The notes below the pieces were generated by a model that was given only the letters and a program-made list of their open reading frames with translations, did not search any database and was not told the DNA's origin. The position numbers and the translations under genes are program-made. A stretch of 64,000 nt of DNA from Bacillus sp. FJAT-44742 (lineage in GTDB: Bacteria > Bacillota > Bacilli > Bacillales > Marinococcaceae): NCBI RefSeq assembly GCF_002797315.1, contig NZ_KZ454936.1, forward strand, positions 1,053,133-1,117,132. The letters run 5' to 3'. Position 1 is the stretch's first letter. Every line of letters starts with the position of its first letter. Of the stretch, positions 1 through 9,025 are shown one piece after another.

Positions 1-838
1 GATCGTGCAAAAAGCATAAAGCAGAGGCTGTTACTGCATGTTCTAAAAGAGGCAGGGTATGATCATTAAAAACGCTTTCTTGAGGTTCTGGAAGGGATAT
101 AAGAAGAAACCCCTGGATTTCCCTTGCACTTTGAATAAGGATTTGAAGGACGGATTCCTGCTCAATATCAAGCCAGTGCATATTTGGCTGGGAAAATGAT
201 TCGGGGGTGTCTTCATGAAACATACTGAGTGGATCAACAGTATGATATAAATAATTTTGCCAGATCTCCTCCAGCTCATGTCCGTTCTTGCTCCTGCCTT
301 TGATCACACCTCTTTTATCCAAAATTAAAACAGGTGCCTTTAAGTGCTTGTGGACATAGGTACATATTTCATTAAGACCTTTTCCTTCAAGAATAATTTC
401 TAAGAGCTGTTTGCGGAACTCTTCTGACATTTTAACACCTTCGTGTTCCTGACGGTGAAGGGCCTGTGAAATGGCCTGGCTGATCTCTGCAAATCTGACT
501 TCCCAGGGAATTTCGATGATGGGGAAGCCGTGGGTTTCTGCGTAGGCTAACACCCCTTTAGGAATTTCTCTTACGTATCTTCCTACTGCCATAATTAAGG
601 CAGCTGCATCTGAATCCATCACTTCTTTTACGAAAGACAAGAGTTTTTTTTCATCGTTTCTGCACCCGATCCCGGTAGTCAACACGACTTCATTCTTTCG
701 TACAAAATCTTCAACTGGTGTCTCGATAATTGATACCCACTCGACGGGCTTATCGAGGTTGCCGTTTCCTCCTGCCATTTGTTTCGCTTCTTTCAAAACC
801 TCAAAAGAAAGAATATTTTCCACCGTTAACAATATCAT
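1..838 (-). CDS. PucR-family transcriptional regulator, N-terminal part
   Basis: The reverse strand stays open from an ATG at 838 (SD GAGAGGTG just upstream) to the left edge, about 279 codons. The N-terminus has the features of the PucR sensory domain: a start like MILLTVENILSFEVLKEA, then VEWVSIIETPVEDF, NEVVLTTGIG and a Gly/Pro-rich stretch ending FPIIEIPWEVRFAEISQAI. In this family a C-terminal PucR-type HTH follows; it lies outside the window. It is divergent from the catabolic operon starting at 1099 and is the obvious candidate for its regulator. PucR-type proteins usually respond to nitrogenous metabolites. The ligand here is inferred, not seen. Confidence 0.85.
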   Translation of the reverse strand, partial: MILLTVENILSFEVLKEAKQMAGGNGNLDKPVEWVSIIETPVEDFVRKNEVVLTTGIGCRNDEKKLLSFVKEVMDSDAAALIMAVGRYVREIPKGVLAYAETHGFPIIEIPWEVRFAEISQAISQALHRQEHEGVKMSEEFRKQLLEIILEGKGLNEICTYVHKHLKAPVLILDKRGVIKGRSKNGHELEEIWQNYLYHTVDPLSMFHEDTPESFSQPNMHWLDIEQESVLQILIQSAREIQGFLLISLPEPQESVFNDHTLPLLEHAVTASALCFLHD

Positions 839-1098
839 CACCTCTCAGATGCTTATAAAAAGCACGAAAACATGAGAAAAGAGTAAGAATGCTTAATTAA
901 TCCAAGTTTTAGACCTATTATAGCATAATAGTGAGCCTAAGGGCTTAATTTGAAACAACAATGTCAGAAAATAGTTCATTCAATGTGATGAAAAAAGAAT
1001 TGAAAACTTCATACAAAATGACAGATGGTAAATTTTATTCTTTTTCGTAAGATGATAGTAGAAATTAAAGTTCCTAATTCTTAAAAGGAGTGATCCAA

Positions 1099-2313
1099 AT
1101 GACGATCAATCAAAACAAAGGCGCATCCCTATCTACAAAAGCGGTATGGTCAGGCGAAAAAGAATACAGGGTGCACGGAGCGTCTCAGGTTCCAGTGGTA
1201 CACAGTGTTGCTTTTACGTATGACGACTTGGATCACTGGTATGATGTGGCTGTGGGCAGAGAAAAAGGCCATATTTATGGAAGAAATACAAATCCGACTG
1301 TTGAGTCGTTTGAACAAAAGATAAAAATATTAGAGGATGCCGAGGCAGCTACTAGTTTTTCTACCGGGATGGCTGCGATCAGCAACTCTCTTGCAACTTT
1401 TTTAAGACCTGGAAGCCGCGTTGTATCTTGTAAAGACACGTACGGTGGAACAAATAAGATTTTCAGTGAGTTTCTCCCTCAGCTTGATATAGATGTGAAA
1501 CTTTGTGAAACCGGGAACCATGAACAAATTGAAGAAGAAGTGCGCAAAGGATGTGACATCCTCTACTTGGAAACACCTACGAACCCAACGGTAAAAATTA
1601 CAGATCTTGAGAGGATGGTAAAGGTTGCAAAAGAAGTAGGGGCTCTTGTATTTGTGGATAATACTTTTGCAACTCCTATACTTCAGAACCCACTTGAGTA
1701 TGGTGTGGATCTCGTCATTCACAGTGCCACCAAATATTTGGGAGGGCATGCGGACGCTCTTGGAGGAGCTGTTTGTGGTTCAAAAGAACTGGTAGAGAAA
1801 ATATACCACTATAGAGAAATTAACGGTGCAACCATGGATCCGATGGCGGCATACCTCATTCTACGTGGCATGAAAACACTTCATTTACGGATGAACCAGC
1901 AATGTAAATCAGCCATGAAAATTGCAGAATACTTGAAGAATCATGAACAGGTTGATCAAGTGTTCTATCCAGGTCTTGAAGATCACCCAGGTCACGATAT
2001 TGCGAAAAAGCAAATGCGGCAGTTTGGCGGAATGCTGAGCTTCTCTGTTAAAGGCGGTATGGATGCAGTAAAGCAGTTTCTTCCTAAACTTGAATTTGCC
2101 AACCGGGCAGCGAATCTTGGGGCGGTGGAAACGACTGTTGGACCGGCTAGAACAACCAGCCATATTGAGAACACGCGAGAGGAAAGAGCAGCCCTTGGAA
2201 TACCTGAAAGCCTTGTCCGTTACTCTGTTGGGATTGAGGATACAGATGATTTAATTCAGGATCTTGAGAATGCATTCGCAAGCCTTAAAAAAGCTGAAGC
2301 AGCTAAAAGGTAA
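1099..2313 (+). CDS. Cys/Met metabolism PLP-dependent enzyme (cystathionine gamma-synthase/lyase family)
   Basis: A 404-residue fold-type I PLP enzyme of the trans-sulfuration family. The PLP lysine lies in HSATKYLGGHADALGG, with the phosphate-binding region SFSTGMAAISN and the DNTFATP and ETPTNPT motifs. Start: ATG 1099 has AAAGGAG at 1084-1090 at good spacing; GTG 1090 is in frame but overlaps the SD. First gene of a tightly spaced operon with an M20 deacetylase, homoserine-dehydrogenase-like protein, ALDH and DoeA-like hydrolase. The family does gamma-elimination or replacement on homoserine derivatives, so a C4 gamma-substituted amino acid (homoserine ester, possibly diaminobutyrate) is a reasonable substrate. 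It could equally be a methionine gamma-lyase or O-acetylhomoserine enzyme. Confidence 0.85.
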   Translation: MTINQNKGASLSTKAVWSGEKEYRVHGASQVPVVHSVAFTYDDLDHWYDVAVGREKGHIYGRNTNPTVESFEQKIKILEDAEAATSFSTGMAAISNSLATFLRPGSRVVSCKDTYGGTNKIFSEFLPQLDIDVKLCETGNHEQIEEEVRKGCDILYLETPTNPTVKITDLERMVKVAKEVGALVFVDNTFATPILQNPLEYGVDLVIHSATKYLGGHADALGGAVCGSKELVEKIYHYREINGATMDPMAAYLILRGMKTLHLRMNQQCKSAMKIAEYLKNHEQVDQVFYPGLEDHPGHDIAKKQMRQFGGMLSFSVKGGMDAVKQFLPKLEFANRAANLGAVETTVGPARTTSHIENTREERAALGIPESLVRYSVGIEDTDDLIQDLENAFASLKKAEAAKR

Positions 2314-2330
2314 CAGTAGAGGGGATGACT

Positions 2331-3548
2331 ATGCTAACGTCGCAGAACCAGGTGTTTAGAGAAGCACTTATCCTGAAAGAATCTCTCATACAGCTAAGAA
2401 GAGAGCTTCATCAATATCCTGAGCTCAGTTTCCAAGAATACAAGACATCAAGTGTCGTGAAACGAGAACTGGAGAGGATCCCTGGTATGAAAGTATATGC
2501 AGGTCTTGAGCATACAGGATTATCCACCGGAGTAGTTGGAGAACTGGCTTTTGGCGATGATGGTCCTGTCATAGCCCTGCGAGCAGATATGGATGCTCTT
2601 CCTATCGAGGAAGAAAATGAAGAAGACTATCGTTCAAAACAGCCGGGAGTCATGCATGCTTGCGGACACGATGCCCATACGACAATCGTCCTTGGAGCAG
2701 CACGCATTCTAGCTGAAAAAGTAAAGCCGGCTTTTGCCGGGACGATAAAGTTTATTTTTCAGCCTGCAGAAGAAGACACAGATGAACAAGGGGTAACAGG
2801 CTCTCCGTATATGATCAGCCACGGAGTACTTGATAATGTAGATGTGGCTTTGGCCCTTCATATGGATCCTGAGTACCCTGTCGGCCATGTCCGCCTTCAT
2901 GAAGGACCCAGCATGGCTAATGTGGACACATTTACAGGCTCCATCCACGGAACCGGAGGGCATGGAGCCTACCCTCATTTAGGGACGGATCCAACATGGA
3001 TGCTTTCATTCATCTTGCAGAGCATCCATGGTATCAGCGCCAGAAAAGTTTCGCCTTTAGAGCCAGCAGTGATCAGTGTCTGTCATATTGAAGGCGGCTC
3101 TTCAACAAATGTTATACCGAGCAAGGTTCTTCTTGAGGGTACAATGCGCAGCTATACAAAAGAGACAAGAAAAGAGCTGGAGGAAGAACTGCACCAGGCA
3201 TTTGCGGTTGCACAGTCATTAGGCGGGAGTTATGAACTTGAGGTGAAAAAAGGGGAGCCAGCTTTAAATAATAGTTCTAAAGCAATCAATCTAGTAAGAG
3301 AGACCATTGGAGAGTTTTTCCCAGAAATGGTCATTCATGACAAACCATACGGTTTAGGTGGTGAGGATTTCGGATATATGGCAGAAAAGGTTCCTGCCGC
3401 TATGTTTTTTCTTGGAGCTGGCAAGGATGACCGCAAGGATCGAGGTCTTCACATGCCTTGCTTCGATATTAATGAAGAGGCGTTGCCGGTCGGAGCATCT
3501 ATTCTTGCAGGATCTGTTCTAAAATTCATGTCCGATCCTCAGCTTTAA
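2331..3548 (+). CDS. M20 family amidohydrolase/deacetylase (candidate N-acetyl-diaminobutyrate deacetylase)
   Basis: A 405-residue M20D-type metallo-amidohydrolase. Metal-binding and catalytic motifs are visible: RADMDALPIEEE, HACGHDAHTT, FQPAEED, a mid-protein dimerisation lid region (GTGGHGAYPHLGTDP) and a late GGEDFG. Start ATG 2331 is preferred because AGAGGGG ends directly before the in-frame ATG 2325. It lies 17 bases after the PLP enzyme and 22 before the HSD-like gene. In the ectoine pathway, N-acetyl-diaminobutyrate is deacetylated after ring opening by DoeA/EutD; here this M20 enzyme is the only deacetylase in the operon and the natural candidate for that step. Substrate assignment is inference from context. 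Confidence 0.85.
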   Translation: MLTSQNQVFREALILKESLIQLRRELHQYPELSFQEYKTSSVVKRELERIPGMKVYAGLEHTGLSTGVVGELAFGDDGPVIALRADMDALPIEEENEEDYRSKQPGVMHACGHDAHTTIVLGAARILAEKVKPAFAGTIKFIFQPAEEDTDEQGVTGSPYMISHGVLDNVDVALALHMDPEYPVGHVRLHEGPSMANVDTFTGSIHGTGGHGAYPHLGTDPTWMLSFILQSIHGISARKVSPLEPAVISVCHIEGGSSTNVIPSKVLLEGTMRSYTKETRKELEEELHQAFAVAQSLGGSYELEVKKGEPALNNSSKAINLVRETIGEFFPEMVIHDKPYGLGGEDFGYMAEKVPAAMFFLGAGKDDRKDRGLHMPCFDINEEALPVGASILAGSVLKFMSDPQL

Positions 3549-3570
3549 TTTTTACTAGGAGGATGGCAAT

Positions 3571-4611
3571 ATGGCACACAAACTTGCATTTATAGGCTTT
3601 GGAGGAGTCGGCCAAGGATTGGCAGATATTCTTTTGTCTAAAAGTGATTGGCTCAAGGATGAATTTGACACTGACTTTCAGGTTGTCTCCATTTGTGATT
3701 TATACAAAGGATCTCTTCATGATCCAAATGGACTGCAGCTGGACAAAGTGATGGATGTATTAAAGGAAGATGGAAATTTCGACAGGTATCCAGACTCTCC
3801 TGATCTTGTCAGAGGAATGGACAGTATGGAAACCATTGAAGCTTCCAATGCCGATACAATGATTGAAATAACGTTTACTGATGTTAAGACAGGACAGCCT
3901 GCAATTGATCATTGCAAGAGAGCATTTCAAAGCGGGAAAAACGCAGTTCTTACAAACAAGGGACCGGTTGCACTTGCATATGAGGAGCTTAAAGAATTAG
4001 CTGATAAAAATGATGTACGGTTTCTATTTGAAGGTACGGTGATGAGCGGTACTCCAGCACTTCGAATGCCATTAACCTCACTGGCTGGAAATAAAATTAA
4101 ACAAATCCGAGGCATCTTCAATGGTACGACCAATTATATGCTGACAAAAATGGAAGAGGGCATGAAATATGAAGAAGCTCTTGCCCAGGCACAGGAGCTT
4201 GGATACGCTGAAGCTGATCCTACAAGTGATGTAGAGGGGTATGATGTCCTTTATAAAGTTGTCATCCTGGCAAACGTTGTAATGGGGGTTCCGTTAAAGA
4301 AAGAGGATGTTGCCTGCAAGGGAATATCTCACCTTTCCTCAGAAGACATTGAACAGGCAAAGGAAGAAAGAGCAAAGTGGAAGCTTATCGGCAGACTGGA
4401 AAGAACACAGGACGGAGTAAAAGCTTCTGTCGGGCCGGAAAAGGTAGCAGAAGGAGACCCTCTATCCAGCATTTCAGGGGCGCTCAATGCTGTTACGTAT
4501 GAGTGTGACCTATCAGGACCTGTCACTCTTGTCGGAGCCGGCGCCGGTATTCCAGAAACAGGTTTCGCCCTTTTAATTGATTTGATTAATATGGAACGAC
4601 AGCAAATATAA
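3571..4611 (+). CDS. Homoserine dehydrogenase-like oxidoreductase
   Basis: 346 residues. The N-terminal Rossmann motif is FIGFGGVGQGLA; the homoserine dehydrogenase motifs NAVLTNKGPVA, FNGTTNYML and the active-site segment GYAEADPTSDVEGYD follow. There is no C-terminal ACT domain, unlike the long feedback-regulated biosynthetic enzyme. SD AGGAGG before ATG 3571. It sits in a catabolic-looking operon rather than beside thrB/thrC. Family chemistry is aspartate semialdehyde/homoserine interconversion. Next to a DoeA-like hydrolase and an ALDH, it may oxidise a C4 amino acid (homoserine or, speculatively, the gamma-amino group of 2,4-diaminobutyrate) to aspartate semialdehyde. That role is inferred. 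Confidence 0.85.
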   Translation: MAHKLAFIGFGGVGQGLADILLSKSDWLKDEFDTDFQVVSICDLYKGSLHDPNGLQLDKVMDVLKEDGNFDRYPDSPDLVRGMDSMETIEASNADTMIEITFTDVKTGQPAIDHCKRAFQSGKNAVLTNKGPVALAYEELKELADKNDVRFLFEGTVMSGTPALRMPLTSLAGNKIKQIRGIFNGTTNYMLTKMEEGMKYEEALAQAQELGYAEADPTSDVEGYDVLYKVVILANVVMGVPLKKEDVACKGISHLSSEDIEQAKEERAKWKLIGRLERTQDGVKASVGPEKVAEGDPLSSISGALNAVTYECDLSGPVTLVGAGAGIPETGFALLIDLINMERQQI

Positions 4612-4659
4612 GTGTTGCAGGGATCATGCGAAACTTTGTGAAGAAAGGTGGCGAGGAAC

Positions 4660-6105
4660 ATGGCAACAAAATTATTAGGCCAGAAAATGCTTTTAGCAGG
4701 TGAGTGGGTAGACAGAGAGGATAAAATCAAAGTCTATAACCCCGAAAATAATCAGTTGATTGATACAGTCCCGGCAGCTAGCAAAAAGGACATGGAGCTT
4801 GCGATAGAAAAAGCAAAGGAAGGCGCTAAAATAGCTGAATCGTTATCGGTAAAAGAAAGAATGGATATTCTTCAGGGGGCTGCTAAACGTTTACAAGAGA
4901 GACATGAAGAATTTGCCCGAATGATAGCTCTGGAAGGCAGCAAAACAATTAAAGAAGCCAGAGGAGAAGTAACACGAACGATCGAAACCATTCGTATCAG
5001 TGCGGAAGAAGCAAGAAGAATGACTGGTGAATCAATTAATTTCGATCAAAATGCCGGAAATGAAGACCGGATGGGTTACTACTTTCGTTTTCCAATCGGT
5101 ATTGTTGCCGCCATCACACCTTTTAACGATCCTTTAAACCTTGTGGCTCATAAGATTGGCCCTGCTATTGCTGCAGGAAATGCGATTATTGTGAAGCCAG
5201 CTTCAGAAACGCCATTAAGTGCCTTAAAATTAGCAGAAGCTTTTACAGAGGCCGGATTGCCTAAAAAGGTAATGACTGTTATTACTGGAAGAGGCAGAGA
5301 TATTGGCGATACTTTAATTGAGAATAAAGAGATTCGCATGATTAGTTTTACCGGAGGACTTGAAACAGGGGAAGCAATTGCCAAAAAGGCGGGGTTGAAG
5401 AAGGTATCTATGGAACTTGGTTCTAATTCACCGGCTATCGTCTTAAAGGATGCTGACCTGGATCATGCTGTTTCCTCAACTGTATCTGGTTCTTTTGCTG
5501 CCGCAGGACAAAACTGCCTGGGTGTCCAAAGAATTTATGTAGAAAAAGACCTGTATTCATCCTTTAAAGATAAATTTGTACAACAGACAAAAGAGCTAAA
5601 ATCCGGAAACAAGCTTTCTGAATATACTGATATGGGTCCGCTTATTAATGAAAAAGAAGCTAAGAGAGTGGAAAAAATGGTTGAAGATGCTCTAAAAGAT
5701 GGAGCAGAGCTTTTGACAGGAGGAAAAAGGAACGGAGCTTTCTACGAACCTACCGTACTAGCGAATGTTCCCAGGCATGCGGCAGTGGCTGTAGAAGAAA
5801 TTTTTGGGCCGGTCGTTATCCTTTCATCTGTTGATTCCTTTGAAGAGGCAATAGAAAAAGCAAACGATGTTAATTACGGTCTTCAGGCTGGTATATTTAC
5901 AACAAATGTAAACAAAGCCATGCGCGGGGCTCGCAGGCTCCAGGTCGGAGGAGTCATGATCAATGACAGCAGTGATTTCAGGATCGATGCCATGCCGTTT
6001 GGCGGTGTAAAAGGCTCCGGGCTTGGAAGAGAAGGTGTCAAATATGCCATGAGAGACATGTCAGAAGAGCGTGTCGTCTGCTTTAAACTAACTGATGAAG
6101 AATAA
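4660..6105 (+). CDS. NAD(P)-dependent aldehyde dehydrogenase (SSADH-like; candidate aspartate-semialdehyde dehydrogenase, DoeC role)
   Basis: 481-residue ALDH superfamily enzyme. The cofactor region has ITPFNDPLNLVAHKIGPA and ISFTGGLETG; the general-base Glu is in SMELGSNSP and the nucleophilic Cys in AAAGQNCLGVQR; EEIFGPVV and the C-terminal PFGGVKGSGLGREG are intact. ATG 4660 was chosen over GTG 4648 because AAGGTGG lies about nine bases upstream. In the ectoine route, DoeC is an ALDH of this type converting aspartate semialdehyde to aspartate, which fits the neighbours. A hairpin (6115-6150) separates it from the next gene. Confidence 0.88.
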   Translation: MATKLLGQKMLLAGEWVDREDKIKVYNPENNQLIDTVPAASKKDMELAIEKAKEGAKIAESLSVKERMDILQGAAKRLQERHEEFARMIALEGSKTIKEARGEVTRTIETIRISAEEARRMTGESINFDQNAGNEDRMGYYFRFPIGIVAAITPFNDPLNLVAHKIGPAIAAGNAIIVKPASETPLSALKLAEAFTEAGLPKKVMTVITGRGRDIGDTLIENKEIRMISFTGGLETGEAIAKKAGLKKVSMELGSNSPAIVLKDADLDHAVSSTVSGSFAAAGQNCLGVQRIYVEKDLYSSFKDKFVQQTKELKSGNKLSEYTDMGPLINEKEAKRVEKMVEDALKDGAELLTGGKRNGAFYEPTVLANVPRHAAVAVEEIFGPVVILSSVDSFEEAIEKANDVNYGLQAGIFTTNVNKAMRGARRLQVGGVMINDSSDFRIDAMPFGGVKGSGLGREGVKYAMRDMSEERVVCFKLTDEE

Positions 6106-6114
6106 TATAATGGG

Positions 6115-6150
6115 CCAGTGGACAAAAGGGGAAGCCTTTTTGTCCACTAA
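6115..6150 (+). other. Intercistronic hairpin within the putative ectoine operon
   Basis: An inverted repeat AGTGGACAAAA...TTTTTGTCCACT with a nine-base GC-rich loop lies between the ALDH stop and the DoeA-like gene. It has no clean terminal T run, so it may be an mRNA processing or stability element, or a leaky terminator. Confidence 0.5.
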
Positions 6151-6177
6151 GCTGGAAAGATGAAAGGTGGGTTGTCA

Positions 6178-7431
6178 ATGTTGTTATTCCCTAAAGAGGA
6201 ATTCTTAACTAGAATGAATTACACTAAACAAAAAATGCTTGAATACGGAGTTGAGGTGTTATTAATCTCAAATCCGTCCAACATGAATTATTTAACTGGT
6301 TATAATGCCTGGTCGTTTTATGTTCATCAAATTCTAGTAGTGATGATTGACGAGGAACAGCCCATCTGGATTGGAAGAGAAATGGATGCCCATAGTGCGA
6401 AAGTGACAACATGGCTTGATACAAATCATATTATTTCCTACCCGGATGAATTTGTGCAGTCGAGCATTAAGCATCCAATGGACTTTGTAGCAAATATCCT
6501 GGAAGAGATAGGGCAGGGTAACCGAAAGATAGGTTTAGAAATGGACTCTTTTTATTTTACAGCTATGTGTTATGAAAGAATTGTCCATGGACTGCCCAAT
6601 GCTGAATTTAAAAATACCAGTACTCTCGTAAACTGGGTAAGGGTTGTGAAATCAGACCGTGAAATAGAGTGCATGAAGAAAGCTGGAAGAATTTTAGAAA
6701 ATGCCATGAAGGCTGCTTACGATACAGCAGATGTAGGTGTGAGGGAAAATGATGTAGCTGCTGCTATTTATCAGGCGCAAATTAGCGGAACACCTGATTA
6801 CGGCGGCGATTATCCTTCCATTGTCCCAATGATTCCGACCAGTGAAAACACAGCAAGTCCCCACCTGACGTGGACGGACAGAAGGTATAAGTATGGAGAT
6901 TATCTCACCATTGAAATTGCAGGATGTTATAATCGGTATCATACGCCGATGGCAAGAACAATGGCTATTGGAGAGGCGCCTGGCAAAGTAGAAGAACTTG
7001 CCGAAGTCGTTGTAGAGGGAATTGAAACAACCATTGATGCTATTAAGCCTGGGATAACTGCAGAGGAAGTGGAAGCAGTTTGGAGCAGGAGTATTGCCAA
7101 GCGAGGCTTCTTTAAAGAATCACGCTTAGGTTATTCCATTGGTCTCAGCTATCCTCCTGACTGGGGTGAGCATACCATTAGTTTCCGCAAAGGAGACCGG
7201 ACGCTGCTGCAGCCTAATATGACATTTCATTTAATGCCTGGAATCTGGCTTGATGACTACGGAGTTGAAATTACTGAATCGATTCGTGTCACCGAGTCAG
7301 GATGCGAGCTTTTGGCTGATGTACCAAAAGATTTATTTATAAAAAAGCCAGCATCGTATTCAGGCCTGTCACTAGTTGAAATTCCTGAAAATCAAGTGGA
7401 GTTCCCAAAAAAAGCCGACTTCTCTTCATAG
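6178..7431 (+). CDS. doeA: M24-family ectoine hydrolase-like protein (DoeA/EutD type)
   Basis: 417 residues, creatinase/prolidase fold (M24): an N-terminal domain with NPSNMNYLTGYNAWSFYVHQ and a C-terminal pita-bread domain. Features I associate with DoeA/EutD are present: NYLTGYNAWSFY, YGGDYPSIVPMIPT, ASPHLTW and IEIAGCYNRYHTPMARTM. The usual M24 metal ligands are substituted in the last motif, as expected for the metal-independent ectoine hydrolase. Start ATG 6178 has AAAGGTGG upstream; ATG 6160 lies before that SD. Predicted reaction: ectoine ring opening to N-acetyl-2,4-diaminobutyrate, then deacetylation by the M20 enzyme. A plain Xaa-Pro peptidase is the less likely alternative. Confidence 0.8.
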   Translation: MLLFPKEEFLTRMNYTKQKMLEYGVEVLLISNPSNMNYLTGYNAWSFYVHQILVVMIDEEQPIWIGREMDAHSAKVTTWLDTNHIISYPDEFVQSSIKHPMDFVANILEEIGQGNRKIGLEMDSFYFTAMCYERIVHGLPNAEFKNTSTLVNWVRVVKSDREIECMKKAGRILENAMKAAYDTADVGVRENDVAAAIYQAQISGTPDYGGDYPSIVPMIPTSENTASPHLTWTDRRYKYGDYLTIEIAGCYNRYHTPMARTMAIGEAPGKVEELAEVVVEGIETTIDAIKPGITAEEVEAVWSRSIAKRGFFKESRLGYSIGLSYPPDWGEHTISFRKGDRTLLQPNMTFHLMPGIWLDDYGVEITESIRVTESGCELLADVPKDLFIKKPASYSGLSLVEIPENQVEFPKKADFSS

Positions 7432-7447
7432 AGAACGGCTTTTTTCT
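7405..7447 (+). terminator. Rho-independent terminator of the ectoine-like operon
   Basis: AAAAAAGCCG...CGGCTTTTTT hairpin with T run, overlapping the last codons and stop of the DoeA-like gene. Confidence 0.85.
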
Positions 7448-7509
7448 TTGGAGCAAATCATACTCATTTTTAGGCGTTACGTGGTAGGATAAATAATAAG
7501 GAAGGTTTT

Positions 7510-8907
7510 TTGGCAGAAAGGTACGGGATTTACGTGAAAAATGTTCAATCGTTTTTGGGAATTGCTGCGTTTTCCGCAGTTTTTTTATATTTACTGCATT
7601 TGTTTATACCCATAGAAATTCTCCCTTACATATATAGTTTTCTCACATTTCTTTTGTTACTGTGCGGGCTGGTTCTTATCAATCCGGTGAACAAGATTGT
7701 AGTGATTTCTTTATTAGTCCTTGGCAGTCTGATTTTCTTCAGATATAAGGTGGATATGCAAACGATATGGCTCAGTTTTGGAGAAAACTTGAACCTCCTT
7801 GCATTATTTCTTCTGATCCCTCTATATGGAACCTTGATGTCTCAAGCAGGTTATTTACAAGCTTTAAAGACAGCTATTGCCAGAAGAGAACTTACAAAAA
7901 AGGCGAGGCCCTATCGGTTAGGGTATATCTTAACAGCTTCCATGGGTTCCCTCTTAAATTTAGGCTCCATGCCTTTAGTTCACCGAATCAGCGAAGAGAG
8001 CTTTTCAAAGTATGAGGAAAAGCGTTTTGGAATGACACTGCTGCGCGGCTTTGGATTCTGTATGCTTTGGTCTCCTTATTTTGTGAACGTTGGGCTTGTG
8101 CTTGTTCTTTATGATTTATCCTGGCAGGAAATCGGTATATACAGTCTCTTTCTCGCCTTTGTTTACACAATTGTGACTGCTTTGTTTTTTCCGTTTCTTT
8201 CCTTTAAAGATGATAGAGATCACACTCTTATACAAAATGAAACGAGAATAGACAGGGAAACAAGGCGTTTATTATGGGCGTTTGCGGCTTATGTTATAAT
8301 TCTTTTGTTTTCCTCTTTTTACTTAGACAGTGTGCTGGAGATCAATATGCTGACTGTAGTCTCCATTCTTGCATTGATTCTTCCTTTGGCCTGGTCCGTT
8401 GCTGCCAATGTAACAAAGGAATTTCTAAGCGCAGGAGCTGGGCATATAAAAGGGTCCTTTGTAAAGCTTCATAATGAGTTAACTATCTTTATTACAGCCG
8501 GATTTATCGGGGTAGCTTTATCTGAAACAGAAATTGGAGAGGTCTTATCTGAAGCCTTGTTGTACATGTCGCAGGGAATTGTGCCTGTCTTTTCTTTCCT
8601 TTTGGTAGGAACAGCCATTTTGCTTGCATTTATAGGAATTCATCCAGTCATTATAGTGATAGGACTGGGGAGTTCTCTTTCTCCCGAGAGCTTTGGTGTG
8701 GAGGCATCATACATGGGACTCTTAATGCTTGCAGCCTGGACACTTTCTACTCAGCTGTCTCCATTTTCGGGCTCGGTCCTTTTGGCATCTCATCTGATGA
8801 AAACTTCGCCCCTGGAGATCGTGAAGAAAAATGTTGTCTTCATTTTTGTTATTATGTTTTTGTTTACTTTTTTACTCTGGGGCATCCATGGTATCCAAAG
8901 TATGTAG
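7510..8907 (+). CDS. Polytopic membrane protein, ion-transporter-like permease
   Basis: 465 residues with roughly 11-12 hydrophobic segments and a central hydrophilic loop (around residues 230-250). The repeat-like segments (GSLLNLGSMPLVHRISEES in the first half, LAFIGIHPVIIVIGLGSS in the second) resemble the two inverted halves of the ArsB/NhaD/DctM-type ion transporter superfamily. The start is TTG 7510 behind GGAAGG; GTG 7534 is an alternative. It follows the terminator of the ectoine-like operon, so it is a separate unit. A role in solute uptake for that operon is possible but unproven. Substrate unknown. Confidence 0.75.
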   Translation: MAERYGIYVKNVQSFLGIAAFSAVFLYLLHLFIPIEILPYIYSFLTFLLLLCGLVLINPVNKIVVISLLVLGSLIFFRYKVDMQTIWLSFGENLNLLALFLLIPLYGTLMSQAGYLQALKTAIARRELTKKARPYRLGYILTASMGSLLNLGSMPLVHRISEESFSKYEEKRFGMTLLRGFGFCMLWSPYFVNVGLVLVLYDLSWQEIGIYSLFLAFVYTIVTALFFPFLSFKDDRDHTLIQNETRIDRETRRLLWAFAAYVIILLFSSFYLDSVLEINMLTVVSILALILPLAWSVAANVTKEFLSAGAGHIKGSFVKLHNELTIFITAGFIGVALSETEIGEVLSEALLYMSQGIVPVFSFLLVGTAILLAFIGIHPVIIVIGLGSSLSPESFGVEASYMGLLMLAAWTLSTQLSPFSGSVLLASHLMKTSPLEIVKKNVVFIFVIMFLFTFLLWGIHGIQSM

Positions 8908-9025
8908 CTGTATTAATCCTTTATAGTCATTTTACGAGCAAATGATACGGACTTTTGTGGTCTGGGCCTGTAGTTAGTAGCTGCGGCGTCAAATAGAAAT
9001 TTGCATAAGAAAGAAGGGAAGTGCG

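Noticed and set aside
1402-1749. Antisense frames over the PLP enzyme gene and many others over large genes
   Set aside because: Composition is that of mirror frames; the sense genes have strong motifs and SDs.
7510-8907. Assigning the permease as the ectoine importer
   Set aside because: It lies after a strong terminator and belongs to a family with no known link to ectoine uptake; kept as unknown.
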